Shown one piece after another: positions 8,976-17,016 of a DNA stretch of 64,000 bases (position 1 is the first letter of the stretch; every line of letters starts with the position of its first letter). The translations under genes were made by a program, and so were the position numbers. The notes beneath the pieces were generated by a model that was given only the letters and a program-made list of their open reading frames with translations, did no database searches and was not told where the DNA came from. The stretch lies in assembly GCA_963709155.1 (NCBI GenBank), contig CAVPVD010000003.1, forward strand, positions 434,001-498,000, in the 5' to 3' direction. This DNA is from Bog-159 sp963709155 (GTDB taxonomy: Bacteria; Acidobacteriota; Terriglobia; Bryobacterales; Bryobacteraceae).

Positions 8976-9530
8976 TTACTGAACGTTGATGAAGGTATCG
9001 GCGCCGGACTTATTCACGCCGCCGCCGGAGACGGTGCCGATGACTACGGTGTAGCCGGTGGTCACGGGAACCGGAACGGTGAAGAATACGCCATAGAGGT
9101 AGCCGGCGTTGCAGCCGCCCGGGAACGGGTAAGAACCCTTAGCCACTACGGTGTTTCCCTGTTTCATGATGAGCGCGGCCGTGCAGGGACCGGTATAGCT
9201 GGTGGCTTCGAACCAAGTGGAAACAGTCAGCGTTTCGCCTTGGGAGACCGCGAACACGGGCCAAGGCAAACCGATCGAATTGCCGTCGGCACCCGGGACG
9301 CATTCGCCGCAGGGCAATCCGGCTGTCTCTGGACCCACCGAAACGTTGGTCGCAGCCAGTCCGTGATAGGCGATGTCGGGGGCAATCGGTCCGGTCGGGC
9401 TCTGCCTGGAAATCATGCGGGCAGAGGCGGAAACATCAATGGGCTCCGCCGCAACGGCAGGAGTGGAAGCCGTGATGGTCAGCAGACCGGCGGCAGTCAG
9501 AGAATAAGCAAGTAGATTCAATCGTCGCAT
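8976..9530 (-). CDS. Secreted protein of unknown function
   Basis: The chosen start at 9530 gives MRRLNLLAYSLTAAGLL, a Sec signal peptide ending near AVAAEP; GAGGGGAT lies about 9 nt upstream. The mature part (about 150 residues) is small and beta-rich with Gly, Thr and Val, and has four Cys that could form disulfides (CGEC, GPC, GGC). I see no catalytic motif and do not recognise a family. It is convergent with the ABC transporter and divergent from the AlgH-like gene. A surface or extracellular structural role is only a guess. Confidence 0.7.
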   Translation of the reverse strand: MRRLNLLAYSLTAAGLLTITASTPAVAAEPIDVSASARMISRQSPTGPIAPDIAYHGLAATNVSVGPETAGLPCGECVPGADGNSIGLPWPVFAVSQGETLTVSTWFEATSYTGPCTAALIMKQGNTVVAKGSYPFPGGCNAGYLYGVFFTVPVPVTTGYTVVIGTVSGGGVNKSGADTFINVQ

Positions 9531-9722
9531 TGTTGAGAAATCCCCTCTAGTTTGCAACGCGGGTTCGATTTTGCGTCCTGAGCATTCCGCGCCGCACCTG
9601 TTAGTATGCTGAAGTTAACCCCCCCGCGTCAATCGAGAAATGTAACAAATGTTCAGCGGGGGGCCGAATGCAGTGCGCGGATGTATGGTCCGATCCTTCG
9701 GCCCTTGAGAGTTGGGCGTAGA

Positions 9723-10385
9723 ATGGAAGGCATGCGATGGCTGTCCATTGCGGCGGTGGCACTGTGTTTTGAGGGCTTGGCTGGGGCGCAATCCACGCGG
9801 CCCGCCGATCTTGGCGCTGGAAAGTTGCTGGTGGCGAGCCCGGACCTGCCCGATCCCAACTTTGCGAAGACCGTCATCCTGCTGGTGCAGTACGACGATG
9901 ATGGAGTGGTGGGGCTGATTCTCAACCGGCGCTCAAAGGTTCCGATTTCGCGCGTGCTGGACGAAGTGAGCGGGGCCAAGGGCAGGTCGGATCCGGTATA
10001 TGCCGGGGGGCCGGTGGGGCGAACCGACGTGCTGGCGCTGGTACGCTCGCGTCGCGCGCCGGGTGATGCGCAGCGCGTGCTCGGAGACGTGTTCCTGGTT
10101 TCGACCAAGGAGGGCATGCAAAAGACCTTCGCATCCTCCAGCGATGCCGACACTGTACACGTGTATTTGGGCTACTCCGGATGGACTGAGCCGCAATTGG
10201 AGAACGAACTGGGCTTGGGCGCCTGGTATATTTTTCCGGGGACCGCGAAAGCGGTTTTCGGTTCCGATCCGGATTCGATGTGGGAGCAATTCATCCGCGA
10301 GACGGAGATGCGGATCGCCTCAAGCAGGGGGCCGGCGGTCTTCAGGCTGCATGCGGCCGGCGGGGGCCCGCGGCTGCTCGATTGA
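9723..10385 (+). CDS. AlgH/UPF0301-like protein with signal peptide
   Basis: The core matches the AlgH (YqgE) family: GKLLVASPDLPDPNFAKTVI, described by its GKLLVASPDL start, then VGLILNRR, GGPVGRTDVLALVR, YLGYSGWTEPQLENELGLG, GAWYIFPG and a late W-E segment. Unlike typical cytoplasmic AlgH proteins it begins with a hydrophobic leader (MRWLSIAAVALCFEGLAGAQS), suggesting export. ATG 9723 and 9732 are both possible; an earlier frame extension to 9606 adds implausible residues. The biochemical function of the family is unknown. The end overlaps a small convergent gene by 44 bp. Confidence 0.82.
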   Translation: MEGMRWLSIAAVALCFEGLAGAQSTRPADLGAGKLLVASPDLPDPNFAKTVILLVQYDDDGVVGLILNRRSKVPISRVLDEVSGAKGRSDPVYAGGPVGRTDVLALVRSRRAPGDAQRVLGDVFLVSTKEGMQKTFASSSDADTVHVYLGYSGWTEPQLENELGLGAWYIFPGTAKAVFGSDPDSMWEQFIRETEMRIASSRGPAVFRLHAAGGGPRLLD

Positions 10386-10575
10386 CGGGCGGCGCCGTCC
10401 GCCGGACACTCTGGCGCGGCTCCAGCGGTGTTTCAGTATAGATCACGGTGGAGAAGAGTTCGGTCTGCATGAACTGGTAGATTCGTTGGAGAGTCTGGCA
10501 TTCTGGGCAATCGCCGTTTGCCAGGCGGCATTCGTGATCCAACAGCATTTCCAGATAGCATCGAAGTTCCTGCAT
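10342..10575 (-). CDS. Small cysteine-containing protein, unknown
   Basis: This 77-residue reading frame is convergent with, and overlaps 44 bp of, the AlgH-like gene. The N-terminal half looks like real protein: LEMLLDHECRLANGDCPECQ has the order Cys-x6-Cys-x2-Cys next to a His, followed by an amphipathic IYQFMQTELFSTVIYTETP segment. The arrangement could bind zinc or act like a short anti-sigma-type finger, but no partner sigma factor is nearby. The C-terminal 25 residues are Arg/Pro/Ala-rich and may be non-functional read-through. Moderate to low confidence. Confidence 0.45.
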   Translation of the reverse strand: MQELRCYLEMLLDHECRLANGDCPECQTLQRIYQFMQTELFSTVIYTETPLEPRQSVRRTAPPVNRAAAGPRRPHAA

Positions 10576-10648
10576 AACTGTTAACTACTGTAGGCCGCTT
10601 ACGGTGGGGCTATCAATTACATCTAAAGTTAGTATTGGCGCGGGCTGG

Positions 10649-10679
10649 GAGGCCCCGGCCGGCGAGCGTCCGGGGCCTC
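10649..10679. terminator. Hairpin downstream of the FecR/DUF6600 gene
   Basis: A 10-bp perfect stem GAGGCCCCGG (10649-10658) pairs with CCGGGGCCTC (10670-10679), 9 bases past the stop of the minus-strand gene. No T run follows in the minus direction, so it could be a terminator or an mRNA-stabilising hairpin. Confidence 0.5.
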
Positions 10680-10688
10680 TCTCTCGCG

Positions 10689-12674
10689 TTACTGCTTGGG
10701 CTTCTCTTCCTCGTCTTTCTTCGGCTTAGGCGCGGGCTTGGCCGGGGGCTTCACGCCCGGCTTCGGCTGCGCCGGGGGTGGGGGTTGCACCGCACGCGGA
10801 GTGGTCTGCGGAGCAGGTTGGGCCGGCGGCCGGTAAGCGGGCGTGGCCGGCGGTTGCGCCGGTTGCGCGGGCTTGGGCTTGGTCTGTGGCGTGGGCGCGG
10901 GCTGGGCCGGCGGCCGGTAGGCGGGCGTGGCGGGAGGCGTTACAGCCGGGGGCCGGTAAGCGGGTGTCGCGGGAGGCGTGGCAGCCGGGGGCCGATAGGC
11001 GGGTGTCGCGGGAGGCGCCGCTTGCGCGGGCCGCACCGTGGGGACGACCTGTTTGGCCGGGGGCGCTACGCGCACCGGAGGCGCGGCGACCGCGGCGCGG
11101 GCGGGCGGCAGGCTCTGGCGAATGGCCTGAATGTTCAAGGGTTTTCCGGCATTCTGCTGCAAGGCGGCTTGTTTGGAGGCGAAGGACGCCGGCGGCGGCG
11201 GGGGCGCCACTTTCGCTACCACCTGCACATTGGTGGCGCGGGCGGGCGGATGCACCGCGGGACGGGAGCCAGCCATCGGCGCGAGCGCCTGCTTGGCCGG
11301 GGCCACGGAAGGAGCTATGGTCATGCTGGCGTTTTGAATCTGACCTACCTGGTTGCGCGGAACCGAGACGCCCGCCTGCGCCACCGGCCGTCCGCTGGCG
11401 AATGAATTCTGGGGCATGGCAGTGACTGCATTGGGCGCAGTCATATTCGCGAAGTGCTGATTTACAGTGACATTCGTGGCGCTCTTATTCACATACACAT
11501 TGTTATAGACAGTCGTAATGTTCACTGTATTGACGATTGTGGTGCTGGATACATTTACGGTGCGGAAATAGTTCTGACTGACCTGATACGATGGCGCATA
11601 GACTTCGCCAGGTCCAAGGGGCACCCAGCCGACAGCGGGGCCGCCGAAGGAAAGCGAGGCACCCCAACCGCCGCCGCCGATGAAAGCGACCAGGGCCGGC
11701 GCGTACACGGGAGTCATCACCGCGGGTCCACCGGCAACGATGGCCAGCGGTCCGGGGATCCATCCCCATGCGCCGGAGACATAAGCCCAGCGGCCATAGT
11801 GAGAGGGCGCGAAGCCCCAAGCGGCGTCGTCGACCCAGGTCCAACCCCACGGCTCGACCCAAGCCCAATGGCCATTGCGATAGGGCGCCCATCCGGCATC
11901 CACGGTGGGATACCAGACCGCGCCATAGCCCGGCGTGTCGCGCCAGTTGCCATAGCTATCGAGTTCCTCGTAGCCGATCACATCGGGCGGCAGATAGCGG
12001 GCGGACTGCATGCGGCCTTCGCGCGCGTCGCGATCTTCAGCCCACGACTCCAACCCGTCGGGCTGCGGAGCATACTGCACGTCGAATGCGAGTTGATCGG
12101 TGCCGGAGAGTTGCGCGCTGTTGCCGGCGGCTACGGAGAAAGCCTGGCCGCCGCCCGTGACTTCGGCCTGGCCGTGGCGGACCAGGACGGAGGTGGTCGC
12201 GGCATCGGGGTCGGCGATGAAACGATACTCGCCGGGGCGCAGGATGGTAATGGCCGCATTGGGAGTATCGACTTCGAAACTCTCGTCTTCGCCCAGGCGC
12301 CGTACACGCAATATCAATTCGCCTTGAGTGAAGCGGATCTGCGCGAAGGCGTCGTTGAGGTTGAGAAAGCCCAGGCTGGACTGCGGACCCAAGCGCAGGA
12401 CCGCATTATTCAAATGCAGCTCAGCGCGCCCATCGGTATCGGACCACAGGTTATCGCCCGTGGTGAAGGGACGGTTCATGACGGCGGGCGACCAATCGTC
12501 ATCACCGGCCGGCTGCATGGAAACATTGCCCGTGAGATAGTTCAAGTCCGCCACGCGGGTGGGCGGGTCCTGCGCGTGAGCCGACAACACGAACAGGGTA
12601 GAGAAAGTTGCGGTAATTAGAAGATGCTTTAACGATTTAGTTGTAGCTTTGTTCTTAGAGTTGCTAATAGCCAT
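10689..12674 (-). CDS. Exported FecR-domain, DUF6600-like protein with Pro-rich repeat tail
   Basis: Start 12674 gives a signal peptide ending at SAHAQD; GAGAGA lies upstream. An in-frame GTG at 12695 is an alternative. Residues about 35-200 form a FecR-like beta domain (LTGNVSMQPAGDDDW, AELHLNNAVLRL). Then comes a Trp/Tyr/Gly-rich DUF6600-like block (YGNWRDTPGYGAVWYP, GHWAWVEPWGWTWVDDA). The last ~200 residues are low-complexity Ala/Pro, with about five repeats of a TPPATPAYRPPA-type unit and a Lys/Glu end. It is probably a periplasmic or surface protein; no TonB/sigma-factor partners flank it, so FecR-type signalling is unlikely. Confidence 0.85.
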   Translation of the reverse strand: MAISNSKNKATTKSLKHLLITATFSTLFVLSAHAQDPPTRVADLNYLTGNVSMQPAGDDDWSPAVMNRPFTTGDNLWSDTDGRAELHLNNAVLRLGPQSSLGFLNLNDAFAQIRFTQGELILRVRRLGEDESFEVDTPNAAITILRPGEYRFIADPDAATTSVLVRHGQAEVTGGGQAFSVAAGNSAQLSGTDQLAFDVQYAPQPDGLESWAEDRDAREGRMQSARYLPPDVIGYEELDSYGNWRDTPGYGAVWYPTVDAGWAPYRNGHWAWVEPWGWTWVDDAAWGFAPSHYGRWAYVSGAWGWIPGPLAIVAGGPAVMTPVYAPALVAFIGGGGWGASLSFGGPAVGWVPLGPGEVYAPSYQVSQNYFRTVNVSSTTIVNTVNITTVYNNVYVNKSATNVTVNQHFANMTAPNAVTAMPQNSFASGRPVAQAGVSVPRNQVGQIQNASMTIAPSVAPAKQALAPMAGSRPAVHPPARATNVQVVAKVAPPPPPASFASKQAALQQNAGKPLNIQAIRQSLPPARAAVAAPPVRVAPPAKQVVPTVRPAQAAPPATPAYRPPAATPPATPAYRPPAVTPPATPAYRPPAQPAPTPQTKPKPAQPAQPPATPAYRPPAQPAPQTTPRAVQPPPPAQPKPGVKPPAKPAPKPKKDEEEKPKQ

Positions 12675-12784
12675 GGTTATGGTCTCTCGATCCACTGACG
12701 TGAGTGTAGCAGATCCAGTTGCGCGGGCGGGTGTGGATAAAGCAACTTTAATGGCGATAGAGGCGCGTCGAGCGCCGGCAATGC

Positions 12785-14350
12785 CTACTTACAGGTGAAG
12801 TTGGACTCGTCGTTTGAGTCACCGGAACCTTTATACGCAGAGACTTGCGGGTAAGGACAGAGAGGGCGAGTCATGCGCGCGGGCTTCGAAGGATTGTCGT
12901 CAACGTACTTGGTGGCGACGATGGCGTCCGGCGCCATGCCTTTTTCGACCCACTGCTCGAGAGCGTCGTAGATGCCGTGTTCCGGCCCTTTCGCGGTGGT
13001 GGTGCCGAACTGGCCGAATGAGGTGGGACCGGGTCCGCCGATGCAATGCTGCATGCCGGGAACCATGTAGAGACGCACGAAGGTTTCGGCGTTGACGGCG
13101 CCGACGGCGCGCAGCACGCCGTTGTAATAGTTGATGGTGTTGGCGGGCGCGATGGCCGGATCGTTCCAGCCGTGATAGAGGATGAGTTTGCCGCCGCGGG
13201 ATTGGAAGGCGTGCAAATCGGTGTCAGTGGCGTTGAGGACGCGCGCGGTCTTTTCGTCGGCAGTCTGGATGACGGTATCGATCTTAGCGGTGAGAGGATT
13301 CCAGGTGGGATCTTCGAAGACCATATAGCGGAAGTAATTCTCCATGTAGACGGAGCTGCTGCTGCCGCCGGGGCCATTGCCGATGAGCCAGGGAATCCAG
13401 CCGCTGCGTCCGTCTTCGGCGCCGGGAGCGTAGCCGGGAAAGATGGGATCGCCATGTGAGTTGCGCCCGCCGGCGTAGAGCTTCTTGAGGGAGGCAACCT
13501 GGGGCGCGGTGAGGCAGGTGCGGGCGTCGACATCCTTGCAGAGGAGCGTGGAGGGATCGAAGTGACAGCGGGAGGGGTCGTTGAGGATGCCGTCCTGGAC
13601 GCCGTCGAGGGCATCGCAGGCGGCCAGCACGGCGGCGGCGATAGCGGGGAATTTGATGCTGGGGATGTAGCCGGCGGGATCGGTGTAGATCGCCTGGCTG
13701 ATATCGACTCCGGCGGCCAGCATGTGGGTCCAGAAGTTGGCGGGAGCTCCGGCGAGGATGCCATCGTAATCGGCGGGGAAACGCTGGGCTTCCATGAGGG
13801 CTTCGCGGCCGCCGTCGGAGCAGCTATCGAAGTAGGCGTGACGGGCGGGTTGGCCGTAGAAGGCAGCGACGAGCGACTTGGCGTTGAGGGTGGTGAGGTG
13901 CAGGGCGCGATAGCCGAAGTCGGCCACCTTTTCAGGATGATGGTAAGCCCAACTGGCGTCTTCGCCGTCGGCTTCGTGTCCGGTGTCGGTGCCGGCGGTG
14001 GCATAGCCGCGTTTGAGGTTCGCGCCCATGGAGGGGAAGCCGATGGAGCCGGCGAATCCGCCATTGCCGACGCCCAGGAATTTGCCGTTCCAGTTGGAGG
14101 CGGGGAGCCAGACTTCGAAGCGGATGTAGGAATCCGGGGTGGGCTTGATGACGCCGGCGACGCGGCAGAAGGCGGGGAGCTTGTCGAGGGCCGGGCCGTA
14201 AGGCGGGGTGAACGATCCGGCGGGAACGGACTGGGCGACGGCGATGGTGGTGTCCGGGAGGGCGGCGGCGGCCAGGCTCTCGCAGGTGGCGGCGCTTGCC
14301 GGCAGGGCGGGGAAGGCGGTCAGGATAGCCAGAAGGGTCAGGGTGCGCAT
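12785..14350 (-). CDS. Secreted tannase/feruloyl-esterase family hydrolase
   Basis: The 521-residue protein has a signal peptide (MRTLTLLAILTAFPALPASA). It shows the CS-D-HC arrangement of this alpha/beta-hydrolase family: Cys177-Ser178 in DSCSDGGREA (Ser nucleophile), Asp397 in HGWNDPAI, and His435-Cys436 in MQHCIGG, with the two Cys expected to bridge. CDALDGVQDGILNDP (about 245-259) looks like the family's calcium site in the lid. Substrates in the family are plant phenolic esters (tannins, feruloyl esters) and MHET-type aromatic esters; which applies here cannot be told. A 21-bp G-rich tandem repeat lies just upstream. Confidence 0.92.
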   Translation of the reverse strand: MRTLTLLAILTAFPALPASAATCESLAAAALPDTTIAVAQSVPAGSFTPPYGPALDKLPAFCRVAGVIKPTPDSYIRFEVWLPASNWNGKFLGVGNGGFAGSIGFPSMGANLKRGYATAGTDTGHEADGEDASWAYHHPEKVADFGYRALHLTTLNAKSLVAAFYGQPARHAYFDSCSDGGREALMEAQRFPADYDGILAGAPANFWTHMLAAGVDISQAIYTDPAGYIPSIKFPAIAAAVLAACDALDGVQDGILNDPSRCHFDPSTLLCKDVDARTCLTAPQVASLKKLYAGGRNSHGDPIFPGYAPGAEDGRSGWIPWLIGNGPGGSSSSVYMENYFRYMVFEDPTWNPLTAKIDTVIQTADEKTARVLNATDTDLHAFQSRGGKLILYHGWNDPAIAPANTINYYNGVLRAVGAVNAETFVRLYMVPGMQHCIGGPGPTSFGQFGTTTAKGPEHGIYDALEQWVEKGMAPDAIVATKYVDDNPSKPARMTRPLCPYPQVSAYKGSGDSNDESNFTCK

Positions 14351-14778
14351 GGAGGGATCATAGCAAAGCGGGTGGCGGGTTATGGGTTGGGGGTGGCGGG
14401 TGATGGGTTATGGGTGGCGGGTGAGGGGTTGCGGGGAGGCACGGGAACTGGCCGAACGAAGCCAGCGGCTCGTAAGAGGGTTAGGAATGATGAGGTTCGC
14501 GGGGATTCTGCGACGTCCGGCGCGGGGCTCGATTGGGCATTATTGTGCACGATTTGGCGATTTTTTGGCTGTGGTCTGGTGCTCGGCTGACACTTTTCGG
14601 CTGGGCACACAAATAGCGCTGCGAGGCAGGCCCTCGGGTAGTTAGTGGCTGGGCGGGGGGCAATTCTCTAGAATTTCATGAACGTTAGAAACCGTACAGA
14701 GTGCTGGGCTCTCGTGTAACATCCGGAGAGGGCGCTGCACTAATCTAAAAGTCCCGTTAATTCAGGAGGGGAAACTCT
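14351..14778. other. Intergenic region upstream of two divergent genes
   Basis: About 430 bases without a convincing gene. It holds the 21-bp tandem repeat at 14370-14432, an AT-richer stretch around 14520-14600, and AGGAGGGG at 14764-14771, a good ribosome binding site for the following frame. Several short open frames cover it but their translations look random. Confidence 0.6.
14370..14432. repeat. Three G-rich 21-bp tandem copies
   Basis: GGGTGGCGGGT starts at 14370, 14391 and 14412, each followed by a variant of TATGGGTTGG. The many G runs on the plus strand could form a quadruplex. It sits 20 bp in front of the tannase-family gene, where it could affect transcription. Confidence 0.7.
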
Positions 14779-16082
14779 ATGTGGATGTCCCCGTCCTCGA
14801 TCACTAAAGAAGGCTATATCCAAAAGGAAATAAGGCTTGTTCTTGACGTGGCGGATGAAAAGCCCGACGGCCGGGTTTTCATTATTCCGGCATGCCTGGG
14901 ACCGTGCGAGGTACCCGAGCGCCTGTCGCGGTGGCAGTGGGTGAATCTGTTCGAGGCCAAGGGATACGAACTCCTGGTCGCGGGTCTGTACAGTCAATTC
15001 CGGGGACAGTTGCTCGATGGTTTTATCCACAGCCGAGGGGCCGAGCGAAGTCGTTTTGGGCGTTGGCTGGTTTGCGGATCGGCCGACGGCGATGCGATGG
15101 TGACCCCAACCAACGCGGAGGCGACGATCGAATCCGCCAACGAGGCTCTTTCGTCCGAAGACCAGGCTGAGAGAGTCTGGACCGCTCTCAATTTGATGAA
15201 CCGTTTCTACTTAACAAACGGAAAGCTAGGTTTTCTGAAACGGAGGCAACAGGACCGGCTGTGTGCAACGTTATGGCGGGCTCTCGATCGGGGTGAGGCA
15301 ACCCAATCCGCGGCGATGTGGGCCCTGCTATGGCTCACCGGAGCGCGAAATCGAGGGCAAGCAAAGTTCGTGGAGGCGGAATACGTATTTGTCGAGCCGC
15401 CAATGGTTTCGAGAATCGAGGCGCTGTTACAGACGCCCGACCTGGATACAAATACATTTAGTTTTGGCTGCCTGATTCTAACCCGAGAAGAGGAGTACAC
15501 CCGGTTGTCCATCAGGTAGATTGGATTTTCGAGTCAGCTAGTATCGCCGATGGGGCCAAGCCGCGCCGGGAATTGCCAGAACCAAGTCCCACGTACAGGC
15601 GAGGCTCGACAAACTGGATGAAGCATTTGCTCGGCGGCAACTTACCGCTGGAGAAGTCTTGCCGGGTAGCTCAAGCGCTGGGGGCTTTTGGTGAATATCT
15701 TCCGGAGATGGTGGGACCCCTGGGATTCATGCTGACGAGTGAGAAATTCAGCGGCGAGGAGCGGGATGAAGCCCTGGTATATTTAGCATTCATTCGCACT
15801 TCAAGTGTGATTCCGATTTTGACGCGGGCCGCAGATAGCCTGGCAGGCGAAGGTAACGAGTACCTCCACGGCCAGGGAGTCCTGGGTTTGCTTTTGCTCG
15901 ATGACGTTGAGGGACTTCTTCATCAGATGAGAAAAGACCTGCCGCCCGGAGACCTTAGCGCGTACGCTTATGGGTTAGCGGGCAGCCGCGACGGTCGCGG
16001 CCGGGTGGCGCTTGAGCAGCTTCGGCGAAATTGGAGTCCGCAGATCCGGGCGATCGCGGGGCGGGCTTTGGCGAGATGGTAG
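14779..16082 (+). pseudogene. 5'-truncated TIR-type gene with HEAT-like C-terminus, one-base frameshift
   Basis: Residues 1-75 of the first frame match the second half of a bacterial TIR domain: SSITKEGYIQKEIRLVLDVA, VFIIPACLGPCEVPERL, WQWVNLFEAKGYELL. The first TIR half is absent upstream, although AGGAGGGG precedes ATG 14779. The frame stops at 15519. A second frame (TTG 15573, open from upstream) continues with helical repeats resembling HEAT (ALVYLAFIRTSSVIPILTRAA, then LEQLRRNWSPQIRAIAGRAL). Reading across 15480-15515 needs one missing base; the restored length is 435 codons. This is probably a decayed TIR-effector gene, but a sequence error could explain the frameshift (not the missing N-terminus). 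Confidence 0.65.
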
Positions 16083-16128
16083 GTGTCCGCTCAGCGGCCT
16101 TAAACACCAACACCAGAATCGGGCTGAG

Positions 16129-16170
16129 CGGGACTTAAGAGTCCCGCCGGCACGCTAAAGCGTGCGCCAC
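16129..16170. repeat. Palindromic repeat family B copy
   Basis: CGGGACTTAAGAGTCCCGCC followed by GGCACGCTAAAGCGTGCGCC: two adjacent hairpins. Other copies are at 16920-16961 and, partly, 63902-63926. This copy follows the TIR/HEAT gene by 46 bp and may act as a transcription terminator. Confidence 0.75.
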
Positions 16171-16210
16171 CCTAGCGGATAGCTGGTTTTAACCAGGTCT
16201 CTATGGCAAC

Positions 16211-16873
16211 ATGGAGGGAATGTCCGGCGAACTGGCGGATCTTCTGCAATTCTCGTTTGTAGCGCTGACGTCCGTCTTCTTCCTGGTAGATCCCATCGCG
16301 GCGATTCCGACGTTTTTGGCGATGACCGGCGAGCAGGACGAGCGGCAGCGGCGGCACATGGCGAAGCGCGCGGCGTGGACATGCCTGGTGGTGCTGGCGG
16401 CGTTTGCGGCCGCGGGCAAGCCCATCTTCCGGCTTTTCGGGATCACGCTGCCGGCCTTCAAAATCGCGGGCGGCGTAATCCTGCTGTTGATCGGGCTGGA
16501 CATGCTGCGCGCGCGCCGGTCCGCAACCAAGGAGACGCCCGGCGAAGCCGAAGAAGGGGCGGGCAAGGAGGACGTCGGCATCATTCCGCTGGGCATCCCG
16601 ATGCTGGCGGGTCCAGGGGCGATTTCCACGGTGATGGTGCTGATCGGCGGCAAGCCCGACTGGTGGTACGCGATTCCGGTGTTTCTGGCGATTGCCGTCA
16701 CCGCGCTGGTTTCCTATTGGGTGCTGGCGGGGGCGGACCGCGTGCGGCGGCACCTGGGCGAGACGGGAATTCGCATTCTGACACGGCTGATGGGGCTGAT
16801 CCTGACGGCCATCGCGGTGCAATTCATGTTGAACGGACTGACCGACATCGGGCTGGTAAAGACGGTGCATTGA
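16211..16873 (+). CDS. MarC-family (UPF0056) integral membrane protein
   Basis: This 220-residue protein has about six hydrophobic helices. Family features are the N-terminal FVALTSVFFLVDPIAAIPTF, the helix with AGGVILLLIGLDMLRARR, a charged cytoplasmic loop (KETPGEAEEGAGKEDVG), and IIPLGIPMLAGPGAISTVMV. The family is of unknown function; its original link to multiple antibiotic resistance was withdrawn. ATG 16211 and ATG 16220 are both possible starts. It stands between two family-B repeats and has no operon partners. Confidence 0.9.
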   Translation: MEGMSGELADLLQFSFVALTSVFFLVDPIAAIPTFLAMTGEQDERQRRHMAKRAAWTCLVVLAAFAAAGKPIFRLFGITLPAFKIAGGVILLLIGLDMLRARRSATKETPGEAEEGAGKEDVGIIPLGIPMLAGPGAISTVMVLIGGKPDWWYAIPVFLAIAVTALVSYWVLAGADRVRRHLGETGIRILTRLMGLILTAIAVQFMLNGLTDIGLVKTVH

Positions 16874-16919
16874 GCCGGCGCGTTCGATGGCGGCGGGGGG
16901 CAAAGCGCGGCTCACGGAG

Positions 16920-16961
16920 CGGGACTTAAAAGTCCCGCCGGCACGCTGAAGCGTGCGCCAC
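16920..16961. repeat. Palindromic repeat family B copy
   Basis: CGGGACTTAAAAGTCCCGCC followed by GGCACGCTGAAGCGTGCGCC, 46 bp after the MarC-like gene. It is nearly identical to 16129-16170. Confidence 0.75.
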
Positions 16962-17016
16962 GGTTCTGAAGGGGGTGTGGCAATAAAAGCCCCGACGGAC
17001 GGGTTATCCGGTTACC

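Noticed and set aside
10635..11405. Gly/Arg-rich plus-strand frame over the FecR/DUF6600 tail
   Set aside because: Antisense of Pro/Ala repeats gives low-complexity Gly/Arg; no start signals.
13562..14590. 342-codon plus-strand frame
   Set aside because: Gly/Val/Glu-rich antisense of the tannase-family gene running into the G-rich tandem repeat.
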